Made by a program: the position numbers and the translations under genes
Notes under the pieces: generated by a model
Databases searched by the model: none
Told to the model about the DNA's origin: nothing
Seen by the model: only the letters and a program-made list of their open reading frames with translations
Shown here: in pieces, positions 15,589 through 21,534 of the stretch
Numbering within the stretch: the first letter of the stretch is position 1
Layout of the letters: each line of letters opens with the position of its first letter
Source of the DNA: a virus
Length of the DNA stretch: 22,631 nucleotides
Strand: one strand, 5' to 3'
Virus record (IMG/VR): IMGVR_UViG_3300003691_000302
Location: 1-22,631 of that record

Positions 15589-16238
15589 ATTAATACTCCA
15601 ACTATTTTCTTACATATTAGGGCAGACTCAACCTTACCAATCTCTATTATGTCCCTTGGCAAAGATCCTCCCAGCATAATAGCTGGAGTCTTCCTACCGT
15701 TAACTAGTGGCCGCCGTGACCCTGCCTTTATCTCATAGCCAAGCATTTCAAAGTGCTTACATAGCAACTCTCTCGCTTGGGGCAAGGTCACACCAATATC
15801 CAGCTTAGTCTGTATCGTCATAAAGATGTCTAGGGTCTCTACGAGGAGTAGGCCCTTGTATCCTCTTGATGACAACTCAGCAGACAACAAGGACATGGCC
15901 TCGTCATCCAAGCTGGATTCACAATGCTCTAAGTAGTTGAAGATCCCTTCCTCTACCTTGTGCCTCGTTCTTACTGCGTACTCATAAACCTTTCCTAATT
16001 CTTGAAAGGCAGATACCAAGTGGACTTCTTTGAGTTTAACGCTCTGCTCTATCCCTAGTCTTACAGCCTTAATAACCCGCAACATTTCTGTGACGGTAAT
16101 TCTCTGCCAACTGTATCCCGATTTTCTACCTGTAGGGCTAGTGTAGTAGACAGCATAGCCCTCCTTGGCTAAGTAGTGAGCATCCTTTGCTTCTATGTAG
16201 TCTATACAGGCATCAATCAAGTCGTGCGAACTACTCAC
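15585..16238 (-). CDS. Hypothetical protein (217 aa)
   Basis: This is an unrecognised, soluble, mostly helical 217-residue protein. It begins MSSSHDLIDACIDYIEAKDA (GTG start overlapping the lysozyme stop as GTGA) and contains a segment YSWQRITVTEMLRVIKAV that may be a helix-turn-helix-like unit, then further helices, with a C-terminal part holding GSRRPLVNGRKTPAIM and LPRDIIEIG. No catalytic motif could be named. It sits between a lysozyme and the primase, directly coupled to both neighbours. A DNA-binding or replication-accessory role is possible but not shown. Confidence 0.7.
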   Translation of the reverse strand: MSSSHDLIDACIDYIEAKDAHYLAKEGYAVYYTSPTGRKSGYSWQRITVTEMLRVIKAVRLGIEQSVKLKEVHLVSAFQELGKVYEYAVRTRHKVEEGIFNYLEHCESSLDDEAMSLLSAELSSRGYKGLLLVETLDIFMTIQTKLDIGVTLPQARELLCKHFEMLGYEIKAGSRRPLVNGRKTPAIMLGGSLPRDIIEIGKVESALICKKIVGVLI

Positions 16239-16882
16239 TTAACATACATCTCTAAGGAGTTGTTTAGCATTGCCCTCGAGTGTCGCAGTGCTCTGGCATT
16301 AGTCTGTATGGCCCATTTTGAGTCCATCATTTCGTTAGCTGCCCAAACAAAGTTATTACCGTCAATTGCTGCCCACATCTTCTTAAACTTTAGCACTCCA
16401 TAAATGCCCAGCTGGTATGCCATAGATACTATAATAGCTTTCCTCTCTGTGCTTAGTTTGTTAAATGCTCCAGATACTGATGATAGTGTTAACCTAAACA
16501 CCAACCTGCTCACCTCTTCTCTTAAGAAACTTCTGGCGATGTCTGGAGTTACTCTTATTGGGAAATCGTCTGGGTTCATTCCTTTTTGAGTGTGCAGCTT
16601 AGTTCCGTAGCCAACCGTTACATACCCTTCAGAGCACAAGTATGGCACAGCCCTAAACCCTTCTTCAAGTTCTATAATGTTCTCAATCATTTGCGTTATG
16701 ACCTCTATTTCCGGTTTAGGTAAACTTTTGTTTACATTAGTTTTTACAACTATTTCAATTTCTTGTGGTGCTTGAGTGGCTACCTCTCCAGTTTTGTAGG
16801 TAAGTATTTCCATAAATACTGAACAAATCAAACCAATAAACAGCACCACAAGAATTGCTATCCTACACATCTCTCGATTCAT
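16235..16882 (-). CDS. Membrane-anchored lysozyme/endolysin (T4/P1 Lyz-type, GH24)
   Basis: It cleaves peptidoglycan glycan strands for lysis. The 215 residues start with a short basic end and a hydrophobic segment at about 7-27 (RIAILVVLFIGLICSVFMEI), a signal-anchor or SAR-type domain, then a linker of about 40 residues. The catalytic core has Glu74, Cys83 and Thr89 in EEGFRAVPYLCSEGYVT. Spacing equals T4 lysozyme Glu11, Asp20, Thr26 and P1 Lyz Glu42, Cys51, Thr57. The only cysteines are 6, 20 and 83, two in or near the membrane segment, so disulfide caging as in P1 Lyz is possible. GLIC at 17-20 is not a proper lipobox. It lies unusually among replication genes. Confidence 0.85.
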   Translation of the reverse strand: MNREMCRIAILVVLFIGLICSVFMEILTYKTGEVATQAPQEIEIVVKTNVNKSLPKPEIEVITQMIENIIELEEGFRAVPYLCSEGYVTVGYGTKLHTQKGMNPDDFPIRVTPDIARSFLREEVSRLVFRLTLSSVSGAFNKLSTERKAIIVSMAYQLGIYGVLKFKKMWAAIDGNNFVWAANEMMDSKWAIQTNARALRHSRAMLNNSLEMYVK

Positions 16883-18176
16883 AAGCTCCCCATGGACTCA
16901 TATCTAGTAAGTTATCATACTCGTCAAGTATTTGACTGTACTCTATCTGGAACTCCCTATGCACCCAAAGACCTCTGACTAGCAGGCAAGTCCTTACAGG
17001 AACCAACATTTTCTCATCATGCTTAATAAATGCCATGACTTCTTCTATTGCTTCCTCCTTAGGCTCTATCTCACCCAGTTCTAGTTGATCTTCCTTGTTC
17101 TTGATGTACTCATCTAGGTAGTCATCAAATACCCACACATCATCTACTTCTGTACAGCTATCTTGTAGACAAGTTTTAACATCTTCTGAGTCGTCTACTA
17201 TGGCCTCTACACAATCTTCCTTGTGCTCATACTCATCTTCGAAGGTTAGTATAGAGTCATTCATGTGAATACATCCTCTCGATGACTGTACTACGTCATC
17301 AGTTAGGTAGTACTCCCCATCTTCTGTCTCTGCTACTTTCTCGCCTCCAACCCAGTACGTACTTCCGTCAAGCCAGACTGTAGTATTGTCCCAGCAGTCG
17401 GAGCACATGAACTCTTCTCTTTCACTACAGTACATTTCCTCTTCTTGATTAGTGGTATCTCCACAACGCTCACACCTGCGGGTATTTAAGTACCCATCTA
17501 CATCTTGTGTTGAGTGCTCCCCATAGTTAGTAAGTTCTATACTGTACTCTCCTATAGTTGCCCTAGTTCCACAGTCTAGGTACGGACAAAGTACTATGTC
17601 GTCTTCTTCTATCTTGCTTAAGGTACACCCTTCTAAGTCTCCAGAGGTATATCCCTCCACCTCTAACAAAGACTTAAGCAGCTTTGAGTCTCCATAAATC
17701 GTGCTGTACATAGGATTTTCTTCATCAGACAGGTTTAATACTGCCCTAGCCACAATCCTATCTTCTACCTGAGCAAATCCTACACCTATATTAGGGGACT
17801 CATAAGCTCTTACAGACCTGCTCGTAGACATGCACGAGGTTGGCCCTGTTTCGTATACAAACTCTATCTCATCTCCTGTTCTAGCTATTTCAAGTTTTAC
17901 CCCTGCATATTGCTTAACTAGGGTACTCATGCTAGCTGATAAGTCTGGTATTGTGCTCTCTGGTACTCCCAGTTTATAGAGCATTTTACCAAACTTCATA
18001 AATCTTTTTGTAACCTTGTCTACCTGAACTTCTACCAAGCCTGTCTCTAGGTCTAAACCTATCAAGCCCTCAGGTAGGCTATCCTTAAACTCGCCAAACA
18101 CTGCAAATTGGTCTAGTGCATCCATTACTCTTACAGCTGATATAGGTCCTGAATCTAGTGCGCGATGTTGCCACAT
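16863..18176 (-). CDS. Phage protein with zinc-cluster and degenerate repeats (437 aa)
   Basis: The protein is unrecognised but has clear structure. The N-terminal half carries a segment found in uncharacterised phage proteins as I remember them (CMSTSRSVRAYESPNIGVGFAQ, then RAVLN and IYGDSKLLKSLLEVEGY). The middle has a five-cysteine cluster, Cys235, Cys238, Cys250, Cys258 and Cys261 (CERC...YC...CSDC), likely binding zinc. After it come degenerate acidic repeats containing W/Y-D-G-x-Y patterns, and the whole C-terminal half is very acidic. There is no membrane segment. GGAGA precedes the ATG. It is the first gene after the terminator at 18200-18226, so it opens the primase/lysozyme transcription unit. 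Nucleic-acid or host-protein binding is only a guess. Confidence 0.8.
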   Translation of the reverse strand: MWQHRALDSGPISAVRVMDALDQFAVFGEFKDSLPEGLIGLDLETGLVEVQVDKVTKRFMKFGKMLYKLGVPESTIPDLSASMSTLVKQYAGVKLEIARTGDEIEFVYETGPTSCMSTSRSVRAYESPNIGVGFAQVEDRIVARAVLNLSDEENPMYSTIYGDSKLLKSLLEVEGYTSGDLEGCTLSKIEEDDIVLCPYLDCGTRATIGEYSIELTNYGEHSTQDVDGYLNTRRCERCGDTTNQEEEMYCSEREEFMCSDCWDNTTVWLDGSTYWVGGEKVAETEDGEYYLTDDVVQSSRGCIHMNDSILTFEDEYEHKEDCVEAIVDDSEDVKTCLQDSCTEVDDVWVFDDYLDEYIKNKEDQLELGEIEPKEEAIEEVMAFIKHDEKMLVPVRTCLLVRGLWVHREFQIEYSQILDEYDNLLDMSPWGAYESRDV

Positions 18177-18199
18177 AAAAATCTCCTTAGCTCAAATTA

Positions 18200-18226
18200 A
18201 AAAGCCCCACACTAGGCAGGGCTTTT
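18200..18226 (-). terminator. Rho-independent terminator
   Basis: On the minus strand AAAAGCCC pairs with GGGCTTTT (8 bp, extended by G-U and G-C pairs to about 11) around loop CTAGT, followed by TTTTTAATTTG. It lies after the acidic 93-aa gene and before the 437-aa gene. The arms resemble the hairpin after SSB (5474-5497). Confidence 0.85.
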
Positions 18227-18231
18227 GTCAA

Positions 18232-18251
18232 ACTAAGCAGTAGTGCTTAGT
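18232..18251. repeat. Perfect 8-bp palindrome over a stop codon
   Basis: ACTAAGCA, spacer GTAG, TGCTTAGT: a perfect hairpin spanning the stop codon of the acidic 93-aa gene, directly before its terminator. It could be an mRNA 3' stabilising hairpin, a second part of the terminator, or a binding site. Confidence 0.7.
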
Positions 18252-18528
18252 CTTCTTCGCCATCTTCGTCGTCAACTACAGGGCCAGGCTGGCCAGCTTC
18301 TTGCCATTGCAGGAAGGCAACGATTACGTTGGACTTACCTTTGGCATTCTTTGAACCGGCTTCGATACCAGCGTGAGCACAGAAGTCAGCAGCGATTTCA
18401 CGCTGTGCTGCACCGTTCTCATACTCGCTCAAGGCAGCCAGTGCGTCAGCTTCTACTGGGAAAAGGACGGGGCCTTCACCAAGATCAACTGCGAATTGGC
18501 CAAATACTTCTTGAATCTTATCGTTCAT
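18247..18528 (-). CDS. Small acidic-tailed protein (93 aa)
   Basis: This 93-residue protein begins MNDKIQEVFGQFAVDLGEGP and ends in an acidic tail DDEDGEED. The ATG at 18528 is chosen because AGAGAGAAG lies just upstream; an in-frame ATG at 18555 is less likely. The middle has alternating helices rich in Ala (ADALAALSEYENGAAQREIAADF) and AGSKNAKGKSNVIVAFLQW. The acidic tail is the type used by ssDNA-binding proteins or DNA mimics to contact partners, but no family is recognised. A strong terminator follows and its codon and amino acid use (Ala-rich, GC-richer) differs from its neighbours, both of which fit high expression. Confidence 0.75.
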   Translation of the reverse strand: MNDKIQEVFGQFAVDLGEGPVLFPVEADALAALSEYENGAAQREIAADFCAHAGIEAGSKNAKGKSNVIVAFLQWQEAGQPGPVVDDEDGEED

Positions 18529-18591
18529 ATAACTTCTCTCTTTAATGTACATCATGAGCGGAATTGCTCGTTGGTAGTAAGATACCAGCTA

Positions 18592-18801
18592 TCAAGCAGA
18601 CTTAAGAATTTTGTAAGTACTGCGTGGATTATTAACAAGCCTTAGGGTAGCTGTTTTAAGGCTGCCTAAAGGAGTGCCAGATATGTCTTTGAATATTTTG
18701 TTTCGTTGGGTGTGTGGAATCTCTTCGTATTTACGATCTTCCTGAGTTTCCTTAGTTACACCGGCTAAGCCTCGTAATCGTTTTGCTGTAGCTCCTCTCA
18801 T
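18592..18801 (-). CDS. Small basic protein (69 aa)
   Basis: This 69-residue lysine/arginine-rich protein starts MRGATAKRLRGLAGV and ends TYKILKSA. Its ATG overlaps the stop of the 57-residue ORF upstream (ATGA). Basic N-terminus plus small size fits a nucleic-acid-binding or virion-related phage protein, without a known family. Between it and the next gene (18529-18591) are two short inverted repeats (TGGTA/TACCA and GAGC/GCTC on the minus strand) that may slow transcription. Confidence 0.7.
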   Translation of the reverse strand: MRGATAKRLRGLAGVTKETQEDRKYEEIPHTQRNKIFKDISGTPLGSLKTATLRLVNNPRSTYKILKSA

Positions 18802-18971
18802 GGCTTAGCTCCTAACCACTTCTTCCGAGAAATCTTTAAAGGCTTCCGATTCTGCCTAGCTCGCCAATCATCTACATCATTTGCAGAGCAACCATGGCTT
18901 GACGTGTGTACCTGATTCTTAATTTCACCATTCTTCACGATATTCTCCAGTTCATTTAAGTTAGTTTGCAT
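18798..18971 (-). CDS. Small hypothetical protein (57 aa)
   Basis: This short ORF fills the gap after the helicase. It starts MQTNLNELENIVKNGEIKN within the last codons of the helicase gene (overlap 11 bases) and has a basic C-terminal half (RQNRKPLKISRKKWLGAKP). Its stop overlaps the start of the next gene. The middle contains HTSSHGCSANDVDDWRARQN. The exact overlaps at both ends argue for a real gene. Without a family match, DNA binding is only a suggestion from charge. Confidence 0.6.
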   Translation of the reverse strand: MQTNLNELENIVKNGEIKNQVHTSSHGCSANDVDDWRARQNRKPLKISRKKWLGAKP

Positions 18972-20304
18972 CTAATTCTCCCTCTATAGTCACATAATCA
19001 GAGGCCCTTGACACTGCTGTGTAAGCCAGCCTAGTCTTTTGCTCTTGGTCACGTACTGTGTTAATGTCCCATAAATCAATCAGGGCATGGCTTAGGGTAG
19101 TCCCTTGTGCCTTGTTCACGGTCATGGCATAGGTAAACCTAATATCTGCACAACCCTCTTTAAGGCTATAGAAAGCTCTCCATCTATCTTTAGAGCCTTG
19201 CTCGTCACCATCTAGGAGGCAAGCTTTGGCCTCGTTTGCTATCTTCTTCAGCCTATCTTGAAGCTTTGCAGGGCTTGCAGGTACAAAGACTGTCTCTTCA
19301 ACCTCTTCTCCCTCTGCATTATTAAAGGTAATAAATGCTCCTGCCAGACCATAGCTCTCAGTCTTCTCTACCTCTGCTACTATGAGTAGTTGGTTGTTCT
19401 TAATTAGTACATCATCTCCAGTTGCAGTAGGGATAGCTGTGTTAGCCACCATCTCCTCTCCCACGATAGGGGTAGGGTCTGACAGGCCCATTACCTTCTT
19501 GCGTATTTTCCTGTTCAAGTTAAGGCATCGCTTGTTTGTGAAGGCTAACACCTTAATATCTTTGACATTTCCATCACGTACACCTGCCTCAAAGGCTAAG
19601 TATGCGTATTCCTCTATGTCATCCACTACTCTTACACCCTTGCCAGACCCGTCAGTGTTTAACATGGTCTTTAGCTCAGGCTGTCTTGCACCATCCACTG
19701 CTTTCCTATAGGCTAGGGAGAGCTTGTAGATCATATCACCCTCATCAGTACGCTTTGGTATCGTCAGGGTGAACTTTGTTTCTGTTGCATCATAGGCTGG
19801 GACACATAATTCCTGCCCATCCCGCACTACTGGGAAGCACTGCTTATTGTCACCAATAAATAGCACCCTAGCCCCTGTCTCGTCGCACTCTTGCAACAGT
19901 AGTCGAAGCTCGTCATGCCCAGTTAGTCCTGCTTCATCAAGCATGATGAGCATGTTAGACGTTAAGCGTGGGTCTGAGTTGGGATCTCTCATCTTGGGAG
20001 TACTTAAATATGTCTCCCCAGTCTCTTTATCTGCCTTAGGAAGCCAACCCATGACACTGTGTATTGTATTGGCCTCTCGCTCTGTAAATTCAGACAAGAC
20101 AGCCACAGCGGAATGGGTCATGCTTACCAATATTGGTTGGTAATTGGAGTTCTTCAGCACTACCTCATCAATAAGGTGCTTAGTCATGTGTGACTTTCCG
20201 AAGCCAGCCCCAGCCCACAAACCAGCAGTCTGTATAGTGGTGTTGTTTAGCCAATCTTCAAACTCTATGGCTACTTTCTCTTGATCTTCGTAAAGCCCTT
20301 TCAT
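18961..20304 (-). CDS. Dda/RecD-like SF1 helicase
   Basis: This 447-residue SF1B 5'-3' helicase resembles T4 Dda and RecD. Motifs appear in order: Walker A GAGFGKSHM near residue 33, motif Ia VSMTHSAVAV, Walker B IMLDEAG near 118, motif III GDNKQCFPV, motif IV-like LAFTNKRCLN, motif V TVNKAQGTTL and motif VI AYTAVSRA near the C-terminus. T4 Dda has 439 residues. In T4 it loads early replication forks and moves proteins off DNA; in this phage it is the only helicase in the window and might partly stand in for the missing gp4 helicase domain. It starts 2 bases after the stop of the 114-residue gene. Confidence 0.95.
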   Translation of the reverse strand: MKGLYEDQEKVAIEFEDWLNNTTIQTAGLWAGAGFGKSHMTKHLIDEVVLKNSNYQPILVSMTHSAVAVLSEFTEREANTIHSVMGWLPKADKETGETYLSTPKMRDPNSDPRLTSNMLIMLDEAGLTGHDELRLLLQECDETGARVLFIGDNKQCFPVVRDGQELCVPAYDATETKFTLTIPKRTDEGDMIYKLSLAYRKAVDGARQPELKTMLNTDGSGKGVRVVDDIEEYAYLAFEAGVRDGNVKDIKVLAFTNKRCLNLNRKIRKKVMGLSDPTPIVGEEMVANTAIPTATGDDVLIKNNQLLIVAEVEKTESYGLAGAFITFNNAEGEEVEETVFVPASPAKLQDRLKKIANEAKACLLDGDEQGSKDRWRAFYSLKEGCADIRFTYAMTVNKAQGTTLSHALIDLWDINTVRDQEQKTRLAYTAVSRASDYVTIEGELDAN

Positions 20305-20306
20305 GA

Positions 20307-20651
20307 TTAAGTCTCTATTGTTAGGTTAAGTCGTCTAGCTGCCTCTTCCAAGGCTTCTCTGGTACTAAGCCTCTTGTTCATTAGCAGCTCACAAATAACT
20401 CGTACATCAGCTAATCGGCTAGCATCACGGAAAGCTGTGTATTCCTCTACATACTTCTTAAGTGCAGTGTCTGACTCTATTAAAGTCCTGTTGCTAGTTT
20501 GGTTAATCAGCTTAACAAGCTTAATTCTGGTTAGTGGGCGATCTGTTTCAGACAAGCAAGTTACTGCTCTTACTTTATATCGCCCATCCGCTACTAGTAA
20601 ATCAATTATCTGTCTTGCCGATATGTCTGCATCTAAAATTAGCTTTGCCAT
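20307..20651 (-). CDS. Hypothetical protein upstream of helicase (114 aa)
   Basis: This unrecognised soluble, helical 114-residue protein begins MAKLILDADISARQIIDLL and ends RRLNLTIET. It contains evenly spaced Arg/Lys (RPLTRIKLVKLINQTSNRTL) and a helix-rich C-terminal half (LADVRVICELLMNKRLSTREALEEAARRL). It starts one base after the stop of the preceding small gene (TAGAATG) and ends just before the helicase, so the three are probably coupled. A helicase partner or DNA-binding role is suggested only by position. Confidence 0.72.
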   Translation of the reverse strand: MAKLILDADISARQIIDLLVADGRYKVRAVTCLSETDRPLTRIKLVKLINQTSNRTLIESDTALKKYVEEYTAFRDASRLADVRVICELLMNKRLSTREALEEAARRLNLTIET

Positions 20652-20652
20652 T

Positions 20653-20829
20653 CTAAGCCCTCACTGTATCTTCTATTTGTTTGTACAGTATATCAACACA
20701 CTGCGATACTTCTTCTAGGTTATACCCTTCAGAGATCATGGCTACTAAAATACTAACCTTCAACCCTGCTTCTTTGTAAAATTCTTCTGAGTGTACCCTT
20801 GGTTTTGGTTTTGGCCTATTCATATTCAT
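20653..20829 (-). CDS. Small hypothetical protein (about 58 aa)
   Basis: This small helical protein ends DILYKQIEDTVRA. The longest frame starts at 20871, inside the hairpin at 20846-20880 and with no ribosome site. Internal ATGs at 20835, 20829 and 20823 are more likely; 20829 is used because GGA lies at a fair distance. That product begins MNMNRPKPKPRVHSEEF and holds two helices (GLKVSILVAMISEGYN and LEEVSQCVDILYKQIE). No family is recognised. The start is uncertain, the gene itself fairly sure from packing. Confidence 0.6.
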   Translation of the reverse strand: MNMNRPKPKPRVHSEEFYKEAGLKVSILVAMISEGYNLEEVSQCVDILYKQIEDTVRA

Positions 20830-20845
20830 AATCATCCAGACAAGA

Positions 20846-20880
20846 AAGCTACCTACGTCTGTTAAGACCATAGGTAGCTT
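20846..20880 (-). terminator. Long hairpin after the acidic 144-aa gene, probable terminator
   Basis: AAGCTACCTA (20846-20855) pairs perfectly with TAGGTAGCTT (20871-20880); within the loop a further GTCT/AGAC pair closes on TAAC. The minus-strand tail is TTTCTTGTC, only partly T-rich, so it may be a partial terminator or an mRNA 3' stabiliser. It separates the acidic 144-aa gene from the helicase set. Confidence 0.7.
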
Positions 20881-20892
20881 AGTTAGTTAGCC

Positions 20893-21327
20893 CTAGAAAG
20901 GGTTGTCTTCTGTGTTTACTGAACCCATTACGCAAGGCTCATCACCATTTGCTTGGGCTAACACTGTAATGTTACGCTCATCTTCGAGCCAAGTAGTGAA
21001 TTCTTCGTGTGACTCAGCAACCTTGACATCGAACTCGCCTGCAACAGCCTTCTCACCGAAGTAAGCTACCGAGACAATTGAACCAACAGCAGCGGCTACG
21101 TCAGCATTACTGAAGTTTCCGAAGTTATTCCACTCATCATCGTAGTTAATTGCTACGCGATAGGGTAGGTCAATGTCAAATCGGTTAGGATGTACATTAT
21201 ATCCTCGGTTGTCACGAAGGATTGCTTCTTTGCACTGTACAAACTGCTCGTCAGTCATTGGTGTACGACGCTTGCTTGCATCTACTTTGTTAAGCTTGCT
21301 CATTTTTGCTAGGATTGATGTGGTCAT
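20893..21327 (-). CDS. Acidic hypothetical protein with SSB-like C-terminal tip (144 aa)
   Basis: This unrecognised 144-residue protein begins MTTSILAKMSKLNKVDAS after AAGGAAG. The first 25 residues are basic; the rest is acidic, with beta-rich YRVAINYDDEWNNFGNF and VGSIVSVAYFGEKAVAGEFDVKV. It ends NTEDNPF, which looks like the C-terminal tip of bacterial SSB (DDDIPF), the part bound by many DNA-repair proteins. That likeness is short and may be chance. GC-richer codons and a hairpin directly downstream suggest strong expression. It is the second gene after the large noncoding region. Confidence 0.75.
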   Translation of the reverse strand: MTTSILAKMSKLNKVDASKRRTPMTDEQFVQCKEAILRDNRGYNVHPNRFDIDLPYRVAINYDDEWNNFGNFSNADVAAAVGSIVSVAYFGEKAVAGEFDVKVAESHEEFTTWLEDERNITVLAQANGDEPCVMGSVNTEDNPF

Positions 21328-21445
21328 AGGATTCTTCCTTAGGTAAAGTTAGTTTCTTGATTAGTTTCGCTACGGCTCTCCAACAGATTTCTAGAAAGGC
21401 TAACCATAGTAATATACATACAGCTACTGTTATCCAAGTAATCAT
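21290..21445 (-). CDS. Small single-pass membrane protein (51 aa)
   Basis: This 51-residue protein starts MITWITVAVCILLWLAFLEI, with one membrane segment at residues 2-20 and then a basic cytoplasmic-like tail (RAVAKLIKKL) ending in a polar end. The ATG at 21445 follows CGGAGATTTAAC and is preferred over the in-frame ATG at 21475. It overlaps the start of the 144-aa gene by 38 bases. It could be an inner-membrane factor that alters host physiology or lysis (holin-like size, but holins usually have more hydrophobic length). The function is unknown. Confidence 0.65.
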   Translation of the reverse strand: MITWITVAVCILLWLAFLEICWRAVAKLIKKLTLPKEESYDHINPSKNEQA

Positions 21446-21481
21446 GTTAAATCTCCGTTGTAGTGCTGAATACACTACTAG

Positions 21482-21534
21482 ATATGCTCACATTCACCAA
21501 GCTAGGGTATTAAGCCTTGATGTTTAGAGCATAT
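21482..21534 (-). other. Long two-part hairpin at the 3' side of the noncoding region
   Basis: On the minus strand ATATGCTC pairs with GAGCATAT (8 bp). Inside, CATCAAG(G)CT pairs with AGCTTGGTG (about 9 bp, one bulge and one G-U). It ends the structured region 37 bases before the 51-aa gene. There is no T tract, so a simple terminator is unlikely; it may be the 3' closing domain or a processing hairpin of the candidate RNA. Confidence 0.65.

Noticed and set aside
16823-16834. Lipoprotein signal in the lysozyme (GLIC)
   Set aside because: Position -1 to the cysteine is Ile, not Gly/Ala/Ser, so the lipobox rule is not met; a signal-anchor fits better.
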